DNA of 64,000 nucleotides, taken from the NCBI GenBank assembly GCA_051001455.1, contig JBPCNH010000015.1:25490-89489 (forward strand), read 5' to 3'. A program made the position numbers and the translations under genes. Under the pieces are notes generated by a model, which was not told the DNA's origin, searched no databases, and saw only the letters and a list, made by a program, of their open reading frames with translations. The DNA is from JBPCNH01 sp051001455. GTDB lineage: Bacteria; Actinomycetota; CADDZG01; WHSQ01. Positions 16,279 to 25,273 of the stretch are shown here, piece after piece (position 1 is the first letter of the stretch; the number at the start of each line of letters is the position of its first letter).

Positions 16279-18444
16279 TTAGCTCGACGAGGCTGTCGAC
16301 AGGACCGTGAGGATGTCGGTGCCGTAGCGGTCGCATTTGGTGGGCCCCATGCCGGAGATATTTGCGAGAGCCTCCATGGTCGTCGGGCGCGCCGCGGCTA
16401 TCGCGGTCAGGGTCTTGTCGTGCAGGATGATGAAGGCGGGCATCTTGTCGGAGCGCGAACGTTCCAAGCGCCAGGCTTTCAAAGCCTGGACCACGGACTC
16501 GTCGGCTTCCACCTCTTCTTCTTCGTCGATGCCGGTTTCCGGCGGGAGCAAGGGTTTGGAGACCCCGTCCACGATCACGCTTTCGCCGTAAGGGACGGTC
16601 ATCGAAGCTCCCCCGTCGATCGCCACGGTGACGTCTTCGGCGCCGACCGTGGTGATGCGTCCCCGGAATCCTCCCGACAACTGAACCTCTAGAGCGACCT
16701 CCGCGACCACGCCCGAGAGTCGGCGCGCCGGGGTGCGCAACGGCGGGGATCCTCCACCGGACCTTGCAGACCGCGATGAGCTGCCGCGTCTCGAACCTGC
16801 GGGCTCGCCGGCGCCCAGCACGCCGAGCTCTCGAAGGAACCGGCTCGGTTGCTTCCGACCTCCGGCGACCCATGACAACGTCAGATAACGCTTGGCGCGC
16901 GTCAGCCCTACATAGAAGAGCCGGCGCTCCTCGTCGAGATTGGTGTCCACGGCGCGCCGGTACGGGATGTCACCTTCGATCACGGATGGGATGAAGACGG
17001 CTTTCCATTCGAGACCCTTCGCACGGTGCAAGGTAAGGAGGTTCACTCCCCTGCCGTCGCTCTCCGACAGGAATCTCTGCTCGAGATCCGTGACGAACTC
17101 CGCGATGGTGCGAGAACCATCGTCGAATTGTTGCGCGAGCTGGATGAAGCGCCCGAGGTCACGCTGGCGGGTCTGCTCTTCCTGACCGGCATCGCCCGCG
17201 CCGGCGGCGGAATACCCCTCCTTTGCGGCGGCGGCCGCGACGAAGGCGGCAACCTCCGTCGTAGCACGGGCTCGTTTGAGGCGAGGTCCTAGTGAGCGAC
17301 CCGCCGGCCGAGTAAGGAAGGAGCCACCCTGCACCTGATACGGGATCGCCGCCGCCGAGAGGCCTTCCTCATAGTCCTCGGACATCGCATTGATGCGATA
17401 GAGGATCGCCATCTCCTCCCACGGCACACCCTGTTCGTGCAGGACCTTCATCTCTTCTATCAGGAAGTCGAGCTCGCGCTGGGGATCGTGGAACGCCTTC
17501 AATGTCGGCTCTGGACCGTCGGCAGCGACCGCCTGCAACATCTTCTCGGCACCCCCGAGCTGAGGTACGAGGCGGTTGGCGATGGCTACGATCTGAGGTG
17601 TCGAACGATAGTTCTCTTCCAGTCTGAAGACCCTCGTGCGAGGGAAAGCTGCAGGCATAGCGAGGAGATGATCGGGAGTAGCACCCGTGAACGAGTAGAT
17701 CGACTGATAGTCGTCCCCCACCACGCAGAGGTCGTCGCGTTCACCGAGCCACATGTCGAGTAGAGACTTTTGCAAAAGGTTCACGTCCTGGTACTCGTCC
17801 ACCGTGAATGCCTCGTATTGGACCCTGAAACGTTCCAGTGCGTACTCGTCATCAGCGAACATCTCTACGGTGCGCTCGAGCACGTCTTCGAAGTCCATCA
17901 ACCCTTCCTGCGACTTGTCTTTCTCGTAACGCGCGAACGTGCGCGCCATGAGATCGGCCGGGATCGGGGGTTGATGGTCTCCCAAGGAATCCAGATAGGT
18001 ATCTGCATGGATCCGCTGATTACGAGCCCACTCGATCTCGGTGGCGAGATCGCCGGCCGGCTGGAAGCAATAAGGCTTCGGGAGTGAGCGCGCCAGCCGG
18101 TAGAGGATGCGACCCTTTCCCGCCAAGACCCGCCCGGCGCGGTCCGGCGCGAAGAAACCTAATTGCCGGAGCGCCGCTGCGTGGAACGTCCGGGTGCGGA
18201 CCGAAGCCACGCCCAGGGCGGCCAGCCGGCCGCTCAACTCCCCCGCCGCTTTCTTAGTGAAAGTGACCGCCAGGATCGATTCCGGACGGAAGGTTCCGGT
18301 GACGACCTGATTCGCGATACGTCTGGTGATGGTCGTCGTTTTCCCCGTGCCGGCGCCGGCCAGGATGCACACGGGACCTCGCACCGCTTGGGCGGCCTCG
18401 GTCTGCTGCGGATTGAGCCCTTCCAATACGTCTCTGGCGATCAC
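16279..18444 (-). CDS. uvrD2: UvrD2-type superfamily 1 DNA helicase with C-terminal HRDC domain
   Basis: 721-residue 3'-5' helicase probably acting in DNA repair. Walker A AGAGTGKT is at 29-36; then TFTKKAAGEL (motif Ia), VDEYQD (motif II), VGDDYQSIYSFTGA (motif III), LTLHRAKGLEW (motif V) and VGLTRAKRYL (motif VI). The last 75 residues form an HRDC domain (KAWRLERSRSDKMPAFIILHDKTL...). Mycobacterial UvrD2 joins these parts with a four-cysteine motif; here that motif is absent and a beta-rich stretch (about 565-625: GRITTVGAEDVTVAIDGG) takes its place. The start is GTG 18444 with TATCCT 7 nt upstream and no Shine-Dalgarno. Two CGGCGCGCCG palindromes lie inside. Confidence 0.9.
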   Translation of the reverse strand: MIARDVLEGLNPQQTEAAQAVRGPVCILAGAGTGKTTTITRRIANQVVTGTFRPESILAVTFTKKAAGELSGRLAALGVASVRTRTFHAAALRQLGFFAPDRAGRVLAGKGRILYRLARSLPKPYCFQPAGDLATEIEWARNQRIHADTYLDSLGDHQPPIPADLMARTFARYEKDKSQEGLMDFEDVLERTVEMFADDEYALERFRVQYEAFTVDEYQDVNLLQKSLLDMWLGERDDLCVVGDDYQSIYSFTGATPDHLLAMPAAFPRTRVFRLEENYRSTPQIVAIANRLVPQLGGAEKMLQAVAADGPEPTLKAFHDPQRELDFLIEEMKVLHEQGVPWEEMAILYRINAMSEDYEEGLSAAAIPYQVQGGSFLTRPAGRSLGPRLKRARATTEVAAFVAAAAAKEGYSAAGAGDAGQEEQTRQRDLGRFIQLAQQFDDGSRTIAEFVTDLEQRFLSESDGRGVNLLTLHRAKGLEWKAVFIPSVIEGDIPYRRAVDTNLDEERRLFYVGLTRAKRYLTLSWVAGGRKQPSRFLRELGVLGAGEPAGSRRGSSSRSARSGGGSPPLRTPARRLSGVVAEVALEVQLSGGFRGRITTVGAEDVTVAIDGGASMTVPYGESVIVDGVSKPLLPPETGIDEEEEVEADESVVQALKAWRLERSRSDKMPAFIILHDKTLTAIAAARPTTMEALANISGMGPTKCDRYGTDILTVLSTASSS

Positions 18445-18451
18445 GCGAGCG

Positions 18452-18457
18452 AGGATA
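18452..18457 (-). promoter_or_regulatory. -10 element TATCCT of uvrD2, leaderless
   Basis: TATCCT followed by 7 nt (CGCTCGC) and the GTG start. There is no purine-rich ribosome binding site, so a leaderless mRNA is expected. Confidence 0.5.
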
Positions 18458-18496
18458 GTGCGCTCTTGCGACCCCCCTGGGGCCTTGCAGGAAGAT

Positions 18497-19819
18497 CTAC
18501 TTCGAGCGCGTCTTTCCTTCGACCGCGAGCAACGGACGGTTGCCGGTGGTGCTGTCGTAGAAGGACATCGCCACCCTCCCGTCCGGGAAGATGGTCACCG
18601 TCTCGAAGTCGAACCTGATACTTGCTCCGACGCCGGATGCACCGTCAAGATCCCCCAGTCCTACCTTGTTGAACCTCAGCAGCTTCGCCTCGTTCTTCTT
18701 GATGTCGAACTTGTACAAGAGATCCGCGTCGGCGCTCGCCTTCGAGTTGTGGGCATGGATCGCGACTGCCGCGATACCGATCTGCTTGTGCGCTCGGAAG
18801 TCGATCTCCTCGATCTCGTGTTCGCGCGGGAGGGAGACCTTCGTCGAGGTCCAGCTCTTCCCGCCGTTGGTCGAGATCCGGTACAAGAAGCCGCCGGGTT
18901 CCGGGATCACGTTGTGGATGCGGCCCGCAGAGTCCACCTGGAAACGTCCCTGCAGGTTGCCCTCATAGGTACTCCATTTCCCGAAGTCGCCCTCGAAGAC
19001 TCCCCAGTTAGACGACTGCCCTATGGCGGGGGCGTCCGGCCGAGCGAGCATGCGACCCACTCCGAGAGGGGTCATGCCCGAGTTGCTGTTGGGCTGGATC
19101 CAATCCATCTCGCGATGCGGCTCGGCCGTGAGCGTGTCGGTGGTCCCCCCGAAGATCGCCTGCTGGGCGTACTTGCTGTCCACGGTGTCGTAGTTCAGTC
19201 CGTCCGTCGAGAAGAACCACACCTCTTTGGCTGGCCACGCTCCCTTGATGAACGAAACGTAAGGAACGGTCTCGCCGAGGACGGTGACCGGCCCGGGAAC
19301 GACCCCGATCCATTCGCGGTCGTAGAAGGGCACATGCACCGGCATCTCTGCGTAGAGCCATTTCTCCTGCGCGGCGTCGTACTTGAAGCTCAGAAGGTGA
19401 TCCCCCGAATACGGATCCCACTGGACCCCGACGATGTCCCCGCCGGGCGCTGCGGAGATGGCTCCTTCGCCGTTGACCAGCGGGGTGAGAGGCCTCACCT
19501 GCTCCCACGTTTTGCCGCGGTCGGCCGTCACGTTGATGTAACTGCCGCCGAAGTCGTAGAGATTGCCGGCTTTATCGGTCGTCAGATAGTTCTCGCAGCA
19601 GTTCCCCGTCGACTGGAAGATCCTCCAATCGGTCTCGATCGGCTTCGGCTTACGCCCACCATGGTCGATGCCTGGAAAAGTCTTTACCTCGCTCGGGAAA
19701 TCGGCCGGGATGACGTTGGCCTCGAGGTTCGGCGGAGCGGTCGCGGCCGCCGGAAGAGAGGCGAACGATAGAACGAGCGAGAGCGCGACGAGCGGACGGA
19801 GACGGCGCCACAGGGTCAT
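18497..19819 (-). CDS. Secreted BNR/Asp-box repeat protein
   Basis: 440 residues from ATG 19819, selected because it begins a standard signal peptide (MTLWRRLRPLVALSLVL...AAATA). The mature protein has repeated Asp-box-like turns (ADRGKTWEQV, TNGGKSWTSTKV) and evenly spaced Trp, Gly and Asp, typical of six-bladed sialidase-like propellers that hold no catalytic site of their own in many bacterial members. A Cys pair (GNCCENY) occurs near residue 75. It likely binds or processes an extracellular polymer, but no substrate can be named. It stands between uvrD2 and trpA without visible coupling. Confidence 0.7.
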   Translation of the reverse strand: MTLWRRLRPLVALSLVLSFASLPAAATAPPNLEANVIPADFPSEVKTFPGIDHGGRKPKPIETDWRIFQSTGNCCENYLTTDKAGNLYDFGGSYINVTADRGKTWEQVRPLTPLVNGEGAISAAPGGDIVGVQWDPYSGDHLLSFKYDAAQEKWLYAEMPVHVPFYDREWIGVVPGPVTVLGETVPYVSFIKGAWPAKEVWFFSTDGLNYDTVDSKYAQQAIFGGTTDTLTAEPHREMDWIQPNSNSGMTPLGVGRMLARPDAPAIGQSSNWGVFEGDFGKWSTYEGNLQGRFQVDSAGRIHNVIPEPGGFLYRISTNGGKSWTSTKVSLPREHEIEEIDFRAHKQIGIAAVAIHAHNSKASADADLLYKFDIKKNEAKLLRFNKVGLGDLDGASGVGASIRFDFETVTIFPDGRVAMSFYDSTTGNRPLLAVEGKTRSK

Positions 19820-20014
19820 GAACCAACGATTCGCCGTACGACGGACGAGTCCTCCCCTAACGGGGCCTGCCGCGTTTCTGGATCCGAACCTGGCGCATAA
19901 CCCATCTCCCCGACAGAAAATGCCAGTTGCTAGATGCAACGTTACCTACCCATCGCCGGCGAACCCGGATTTCTTTAGGGAATATGACTCCGCAGTTCTG
20001 CTTAGGTGGCGGGC

Positions 20015-20788
20015 TCAGCCGTCGAGTGCGACACGCATGCCGGCGACGAGGGCGCCTGCTGCCGCCGCGCCGTCTTCGAGAGCGACCCGCACCACCGCGC
20101 TGCCCACGACCACGCCGTCCGCGATCATGGCGGCGGCGGCGGCTTGAGCCGCGTCGCTGATGCCGATGCCGATCAATACGGGAGCATCTGTCGCAACGCG
20201 GATCCTCCTCACCACTTCGGCAGCGGAGGAAGCGAGTGAGTCCCGCGCCCCGGTAACGCCCAGTGAAGACACCGCGTAAACGAACCCCGTTGCGGTCGCC
20301 GAGATCGCGGCGACGCGCTCCGGTGACGAGGTCGGTGCGACGAGCGGTATCCAGGCGATGCCTACCTCTGCCGCGGCACGTCGCAGTGCTTCGGACTCTT
20401 CCATCGGTAGGTCCGGAACGATGAGGCCCCGGGTCCCCGCGTCCGCAGCCCGCCGGCAGAACTCGGACTCACCGATGCGATGGATCGGGTTGTAATACGT
20501 CATCACGATGCGCGGGGGGTCGGCCTGCTGCGCCCCCGCCAACTCCAGCGCATCGAGTGGCCCGATACCGGCACGTATCACTCGTTCACCGGCCGCGGCG
20601 ATCACCGGTCCATCCATCAAAGGGTCCGAGAACGGAAGCCCGACCTCGATGGCATCGGCACCGGCGGCGACGGCTCGATAGACCTCGGGGAAGGAATCCT
20701 TGTCGGGGATACCCGTCATCAGGTAGGGCACCAGCAGTTTCCTCCCGCTACCACGCAGCGCCTCGAGGTGGGCTAGCAGTTCGGTCAC
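20015..20788 (-). CDS. trpA: Tryptophan synthase alpha chain
   Basis: 257 residues from GTG 20788, whose first bases overlap the trpB stop (GTGA). It splits indole-3-glycerol phosphate into indole and glyceraldehyde 3-phosphate, passing indole to TrpB. The catalytic Glu and Asp are in DAIEVGLPFSDP (about 45-56) and PLMDGPVI. The C-terminal phosphate-binding loops (ASGGIS-like region: VLIGIGISDAAQA) are present. It is the last gene of trpC-trpB-trpA. The frame is open further upstream inside trpB, but the overlap start is the one that gives a normal TrpA length. Confidence 0.95.
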   Translation of the reverse strand: MTELLAHLEALRGSGRKLLVPYLMTGIPDKDSFPEVYRAVAAGADAIEVGLPFSDPLMDGPVIAAAGERVIRAGIGPLDALELAGAQQADPPRIVMTYYNPIHRIGESEFCRRAADAGTRGLIVPDLPMEESEALRRAAAEVGIAWIPLVAPTSSPERVAAISATATGFVYAVSSLGVTGARDSLASSAAEVVRRIRVATDAPVLIGIGISDAAQAAAAAMIADGVVVGSAVVRVALEDGAAAAGALVAGMRVALDG

Positions 20789-21960
20789 TTGCCCAGCACC
20801 CGGGCGATCGTCGCGACGTCCTTGTCTCCCCTGCCCGAGAGGCCGACCAGGATGACGCCGTCCGAGCGACCGGCGCGCAGCACGTAAGCGAGTGCGTGTG
20901 AGGACTCGAGTGCCGGAAGGATGCCCTCCGTTGCGGCCAGAACCTCGAAGGCGGCCACGGCTTCGTCGTCGTCGACGGCCTCGTAGCGAGCTCGTTTGGT
21001 CGTCGCTAACCATGCATGCTCGGGCCCGACCCCGGGATAGTCGAGGCCGGCAGAGATCGAATGAGCCTCCGCTATCAGGCCGTCGGCGTCCTGCAGCAAG
21101 AGTGAGCGTGCACCGTGGAGGATGCCGGGCTCACCGGCGATGATCGACGCGCCGTGTCGCCGGTCGAGCCCTTCCCCGGCGGCTTCTACGCCGGTGAGCA
21201 CTACATCGTCGCGGTAGAAAGCTCGGAAGAGCCCTATGGCGTTGGAACCCCCTCCCACGCATGCCACTACCTCGTCGGGAAGCACTCCGGTCAGTGCGAG
21301 CACCTGCTCGCGCGCCTCGTTGCCGATCACGGACTGGAGGCTTGCCACCAGCTCCGGATAAGGGTGCGGCCCCACGACCGAACCGATCACGTAATGCGTC
21401 GATTCGACGTTCGTCACCCAATCACGCAGAGCCTCGTTGATGGCGTCCTTCAACGTGCTCGAGCCCGCCTTCACCGGTACCACGGTGGCGCCCAGCATCT
21501 CCATCCGTACGACGTTCAGGTTCTGTCGCTCGACGTCGGTAGCTCCCATATAGACGACGCACGGCAATCCGAAGTAAGCGGCTGCAGCGGCCGTTGCGAC
21601 ACCGTGCTGACCGGCTCCGGTCTCCGCGATGATGCGCGATTTCCCCATCCGTTTGGCGAGGAGTACCTGGCCGAGGGTGTTGTTGATCTTGTGCGCGCCG
21701 GTGTGGGCTAGGTCCTCACGCTTCAGAAGCACACGGCATCCGACCCGTTCGGAGAAACGCTCGGCGTCGTAGAGCGGCGTCGGTCGTCCCACGACATCGG
21801 TCAGGAGCCCTGTCAACTCGGCATCGAACCCCGCGTCGGCGCGTGCCGACTCCCAGGCGCGCTCGAGCTCATCGAGGGCCCCCATCAATGCCTCGGGGAC
21901 GTAGCGGCCACCGAACTCACCGAAGCGGCCGCGCTCGTCGGGCATCTCCCGGCCGCTCAT
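20785..21960 (-). CDS. trpB: Tryptophan synthase beta chain
   Basis: 391-residue PLP enzyme that joins indole and serine to tryptophan. The PLP lysine is K91 in HTGAHKINN; the glycine-rich phosphate cup GGGSNAIG, catalytic Glu in ETGAGQHGVA and the GRFGEFGGRYVPEAL N-terminus are all canonical for the TrpB1 type that pairs with TrpA. ATG overlaps the trpC stop by 4 bp and the gene overlaps trpA by 4 bp, so all three are translationally coupled. Confidence 0.97.
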   Translation of the reverse strand: MSGREMPDERGRFGEFGGRYVPEALMGALDELERAWESARADAGFDAELTGLLTDVVGRPTPLYDAERFSERVGCRVLLKREDLAHTGAHKINNTLGQVLLAKRMGKSRIIAETGAGQHGVATAAAAAYFGLPCVVYMGATDVERQNLNVVRMEMLGATVVPVKAGSSTLKDAINEALRDWVTNVESTHYVIGSVVGPHPYPELVASLQSVIGNEAREQVLALTGVLPDEVVACVGGGSNAIGLFRAFYRDDVVLTGVEAAGEGLDRRHGASIIAGEPGILHGARSLLLQDADGLIAEAHSISAGLDYPGVGPEHAWLATTKRARYEAVDDDEAVAAFEVLAATEGILPALESSHALAYVLRAGRSDGVILVGLSGRGDKDVATIARVLGK

Positions 21961-22727
21961 CGTCCCAACAGCTCTCTGATCTTCGCGGCCGGGTCGGGAG
22001 CGGTGATTATCGACTCCCCGACCAGAATCGCATGAGCACCCGCAGCGCCCAGCTCCTCCACCTCGCGTCTCGTCGAGACACCCGAGAGCGATACGACCGT
22101 GACCTCGCCGGGGATCGACGGCGAGAGCGCGGCGGTGCGTTCACGGTCCACCTCGAAGGTCTCTAGGTCGCGGTGATTGATGCCCACCACCCGGGCCCCG
22201 ATCGCTAGGGCCCGTGTCAGGTCGTCCTCGTCGAAGACCTCGACGAGTGCATCCATCCCCAACGCTCCACAGATCCGCAGCAGCTCTTCGGCTTCGTCGC
22301 CCAGGATGCGCATGATGAGCAGAACGGCATCAGCCCCGAAAGCCCTCGCTTCGAAGATCTGGAAGGGATCGATGATGAAGTCCTTACGGAGCACCGGGAG
22401 ACCCGCAGCGCGCGCTGCGGCGAGATCGTCGAGGGACCCCTTGAAGCTGTCGGGCTCGGTCAACACGGAGATGGCCACAGCCCCTCCGGCCGCGTAAGCA
22501 ACAGCCGTTCGTCTGGCCTCGAGATCCAGATCGAGTTCGCCGCCGGCCGGGGTCGCTCGCTTGATCTCTGCGATCAGGGTGGGTTCACTACGCCGCAGCG
22601 CAGCAGCGAAACCCCGCGGTTCCTCGGCCGCGACGACCCGCTGCTCCAACACCTCTTCGGTCACGTTGATCTTGGCAGCGTCTACCCGCGCGCGGGTCGA
22701 GACGAGCAGATCGGCTAAGAACGACAT
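21957..22727 (-). CDS. trpC: Indole-3-glycerol-phosphate synthase
   Basis: 256-residue TIM barrel converting CdRP to indole-3-glycerol phosphate. Diagnostic segments are PTLIAEIKRATPAGG, the catalytic Lys in VLRKDFIIDPFQI, INHRDLETFEVD and SLSGVSTRREVEEL. It is monofunctional: there is no TrpF domain attached and no trpF gene between it and trpB. A TAACCT hexamer 7 nt before the ATG suggests a separate leaderless start inside the end of the preceding gene. Confidence 0.95.
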   Translation of the reverse strand: MSFLADLLVSTRARVDAAKINVTEEVLEQRVVAAEEPRGFAAALRRSEPTLIAEIKRATPAGGELDLDLEARRTAVAYAAGGAVAISVLTEPDSFKGSLDDLAAARAAGLPVLRKDFIIDPFQIFEARAFGADAVLLIMRILGDEAEELLRICGALGMDALVEVFDEDDLTRALAIGARVVGINHRDLETFEVDRERTAALSPSIPGEVTVVSLSGVSTRREVEELGAAGAHAILVGESIITAPDPAAKIRELLGR

Positions 22728-22734
22728 GGCGATG

Positions 22735-22740
22735 AGGTTA
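22735..22740 (-). promoter_or_regulatory. -10 element TAACCT of trpC, leaderless
   Basis: TAACCT followed by CATCGCC (7 nt) and ATG; it overlaps the stop of the upstream lipoprotein gene. It offers trpCBA a promoter of their own. Confidence 0.4.
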
Positions 22741-23499
22741 TAGGCCGAGGTTCGCCAGAAACTCCAGCAGCAGCGCCCCGACCTCTTCCGGCTCGCCGGA
22801 TACCACCACGCGCCTTAGTCCGGCCTCCGAGAAAACGTCGGGATCGGGAAGTCGCGCTTCGGCAAGCCCGGCTCCATCCGACGGACCCAACAGAACCTCA
22901 TTGGCGTCTCCTGCTACCGCCAGCGGCTCGCCGTCCGAGATGTCGCCCAGCTGCACGATCAAGGGCTTCTCCTGCTCGTCGATGAGGAAGCGCGCCAGCC
23001 GGCGGGACCCGAGGTGACCGCCCTGAAGATTCGTGAACTCCGCGCCCAGAGCCGTGAACGCGACCTTGTGGTCGGGCGCGGACGCAGTGAGCGCCCGGGC
23101 AAGCTCGAGGAACGTGCCGAGAGCCAAAGACTCAGCGGGTGCACCAGGGCCCGTCCCGTACGGCACCACCACCATCGCCACGGTCTCGCCGCCGAAAGGG
23201 CGTCCGATGACGTTGGTCGAATTCGCCAGGTTCGCGACGGGAACCGCGTCAAGCCGCGCGATGTAGCCGCTCCTCTGTAGCGTCCCGAGGATGTATGAGG
23301 CTGCACCCTGCTCTTCAGCCGAACCGGCGGGGCGGTCCGGGATCTCCTGATCGAACTGAGACGCTTGGTTGCGCGCGGCACTTCCTTCGAAGTGAGAAGG
23401 ACCCTCCACCTCCGGAGCCCGCGGGGCGGGAGATGTATCCGAGCACGCGCTCGTACCCAGGACGAGCGCGATCGAGAGGACAACCGAGAACTTCAACAC
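22738..23499 (-). CDS. M28-peptidase-like lipoprotein without metal ligands
   Basis: 253 residues from GTG 23499; an upstream start would run into the divergent gene. Lipobox LGTSAC places the lipidated Cys at residue 19. The body follows the M28 aminopeptidase layout: RPAGSAEEQGAASYILGTLQ, then a strand NVIGRPFGGETVAMVVVPYG where active enzymes have a His-x-Asp pair, a helix FLELARAL, and FTALGAEFTNLQGGHLGS where they have two Glu. The His, both Asp and one Glu ligand are replaced, so I expect a non-catalytic binding protein on the cell surface. Its place before trpC is probably incidental. Confidence 0.6.
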   Translation of the reverse strand: MLKFSVVLSIALVLGTSACSDTSPAPRAPEVEGPSHFEGSAARNQASQFDQEIPDRPAGSAEEQGAASYILGTLQRSGYIARLDAVPVANLANSTNVIGRPFGGETVAMVVVPYGTGPGAPAESLALGTFLELARALTASAPDHKVAFTALGAEFTNLQGGHLGSRRLARFLIDEQEKPLIVQLGDISDGEPLAVAGDANEVLLGPSDGAGLAEARLPDPDVFSEAGLRRVVVSGEPEEVGALLLEFLANLGL

Positions 23500-23504
23500 G
23501 CGCC

Positions 23505-23511
23505 TAGTATG
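23505..23511. promoter_or_regulatory. Overlapping divergent -10 elements, leaderless on both sides
   Basis: Plus strand: TAGTAT (23505-23510), six bases, then GTG 23517. Minus strand: CATACT (23511-23506), six bases, then GTG 23499. The two hexamers overlap almost completely, so the same 7 bp would have to serve both directions and neither gene has room for a ribosome binding site. Confidence 0.5.
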
Positions 23512-23516
23512 AGCCG

Positions 23517-23780
23517 GTGAGCGAGACACGGCCGGTCTCATGGATGGCCATCACCCCCGGCACCCCCGTGGTTGCCGCCGACGGCCACGCCATAGGCGAG
23601 GTGACCGAGGTCGTTGCCGACCGGGAGAAAGACATCTTCTCTGGATTGGTCTTCCGGCCGGGCGTGCTCGACGGCGAGCGCTTCATCCCGGGTGACGCTG
23701 TGACCGAGATCACCCGCGAGAAGGTCCGGCTGAACATCGCCGCCGCGGACGCCGAGGCCCTGGAGCGCTACGAGCCCTAG
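23517..23780 (+). CDS. PRC-barrel domain protein
   Basis: 87 residues. A single small beta-barrel of the PRC type (GTPVVAADGHAIGEVTEVVADREKDIFSGLVFRPG...GERFIPGDAVTEI) like those in photosynthetic reaction-centre H subunits, RimM and many short cytosolic proteins of unknown role. No signal or membrane segment. The start is GTG, six bases after TAGTAT. Its stop TAG shares a CTAG palindrome with the stop of convergent trpE. Confidence 0.75.
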   Translation: MSETRPVSWMAITPGTPVVAADGHAIGEVTEVVADREKDIFSGLVFRPGVLDGERFIPGDAVTEITREKVRLNIAAADAEALERYEP

Positions 23781-25273
23781 ATCGAGAAACGGGCGGAGAT
23801 GGCAGCCGCGCGAAGCAGCGCTTCTGCCTTGCTCCGGGTCTCGTCTGCTTCCGCCTGAGGATCGGAATCGGCGACGATACCGGCTCCGGCCTGAACGTAC
23901 GCTTTGCCCCCCACCGCCACGATGGTCCTGATCGTGATGCAGGTATCTATGTTCCCGGAGAAGTCGAAGTAGCCGACGATCCCGGCATAGGGGCCCCGCC
24001 TGGTCACCTCTACCGAGTCGATGATCTGCATAGCTCGGACCTTCGGCGCGCCCGAGACGGTTCCGGCCGGGAAACAGGCAGTCAATGCATCGAAAGGCGT
24101 CTTATCGGCGGCGAGGGTGCCAATGACGCTGGACACGAGATGCATCACGTGCGAGTACCTCTCGACCACCATCAGCTCGGGGACCGCCACAGACCCGTAC
24201 CGGGCTACCCGTCCAACATCGTTGCGCGCCAGATCCACCAGCATCACGTGTTCGGCACGCTCTTTCTCATCCGCACGCAGATCGGCCTCGAGGGCGAGGT
24301 CTTCCGTCTCGTCCTGGCCGCGTCTGCGGGTGCCGGCGATCGGCCGAGTAACGATGGCATCACCCGTCACCCGCACTAGAGGTTCGGGCGAAGAACCTGC
24401 AAGCTCGAAGGCGGGGTGGGTCGAGCTTCCTCCGAACCGCAAGAAATACATGTAGGGGCTGGGATTGAGGGTCCTGAGCGCACGGTACGCGCCGAAGGGC
24501 GAACCCGGCAGCTCGGCCTCGAAGCGCCGCGCCGGCACGGCTTGGAAGACATCGCCCGCATAGATGTGTTCCCTGACCTTCTCGACCCAGCGGGCATACT
24601 CGGCGTCATCTACCTGCGAGGAGAAGATGGTCTTCACCTCCGGAGCCGGATCTGCCGTCGTCGGCCGGAGCGGAGCGCTCAGCCGCTCCACCACCTCGTC
24701 ACACCTCTCGATGGCATCCCGATAAGCCCGATCCAGATCACCGCGGATCGGAACGTTGGTGATCACGGTCGCCTTCTGCAGCAGATGGTCGAAGACCACG
24801 AAGGTCCGGGTCAGCAACAGAGCGAGGTCCGGCAATCCCAGATCATCCGGTGGACCGGGGGGCAGACTCTCGAGCTCTCTCACGGCGTCGTAACCCACAT
24901 ACCCGACCGCCCCGCCGTGCAGAGGAGGCAGACCCGGCAACTCCGGAGCATCGAAGGCGGCGAGGAGCCGCCGTACGTAGGCAAGCGGCGGCTCGCCCGC
25001 CTGCGGCGGCACCGGCGGATCCCCTTCTACCGAGACAACCCCGTCCTTGGCCTTGATGACCCCGAACGCGTCGCCGCCGATGAACGAGTAGCGAGCCCAG
25101 CGCTCGCCGCCCTCCACGCTCTCGAGCAAGAACGCGTTCGGGTCTGGAGCCAGCTGCAGGAATGCCGCGACCGGAGTCAGCAGATCATTCATCACGTCCC
25201 GCCACACCGGCACGACCGAATGGCGACCCGCTAGATCGAGGAACTGCTCGCGCTCGGGATGATGCAGGGTCAC
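23777..25273 (-). CDS. trpE: Anthranilate synthase component I
   Basis: 498 residues; with a glutaminase subunit it makes anthranilate from chorismate. The N-terminal domain has the LLESVEGGERWARYSF segment that forms the tryptophan feedback site, so the enzyme is probably inhibited by Trp. The chorismate-binding domain shows SSPEPLVRVTGD, TRPIAGTRRRG, DLARNDVGRV, the HLVS segment and the FPAGTVSGAPKVRAM motif near the end. It is coupled to hisI by a 4-bp overlap, placing the first Trp step in the histidine operon. trpG and trpD are not in the window. Confidence 0.95.
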   Translation of the reverse strand: MTLHHPEREQFLDLAGRHSVVPVWRDVMNDLLTPVAAFLQLAPDPNAFLLESVEGGERWARYSFIGGDAFGVIKAKDGVVSVEGDPPVPPQAGEPPLAYVRRLLAAFDAPELPGLPPLHGGAVGYVGYDAVRELESLPPGPPDDLGLPDLALLLTRTFVVFDHLLQKATVITNVPIRGDLDRAYRDAIERCDEVVERLSAPLRPTTADPAPEVKTIFSSQVDDAEYARWVEKVREHIYAGDVFQAVPARRFEAELPGSPFGAYRALRTLNPSPYMYFLRFGGSSTHPAFELAGSSPEPLVRVTGDAIVTRPIAGTRRRGQDETEDLALEADLRADEKERAEHVMLVDLARNDVGRVARYGSVAVPELMVVERYSHVMHLVSSVIGTLAADKTPFDALTACFPAGTVSGAPKVRAMQIIDSVEVTRRGPYAGIVGYFDFSGNIDTCITIRTIVAVGGKAYVQAGAGIVADSDPQAEADETRSKAEALLRAAAISARFSI

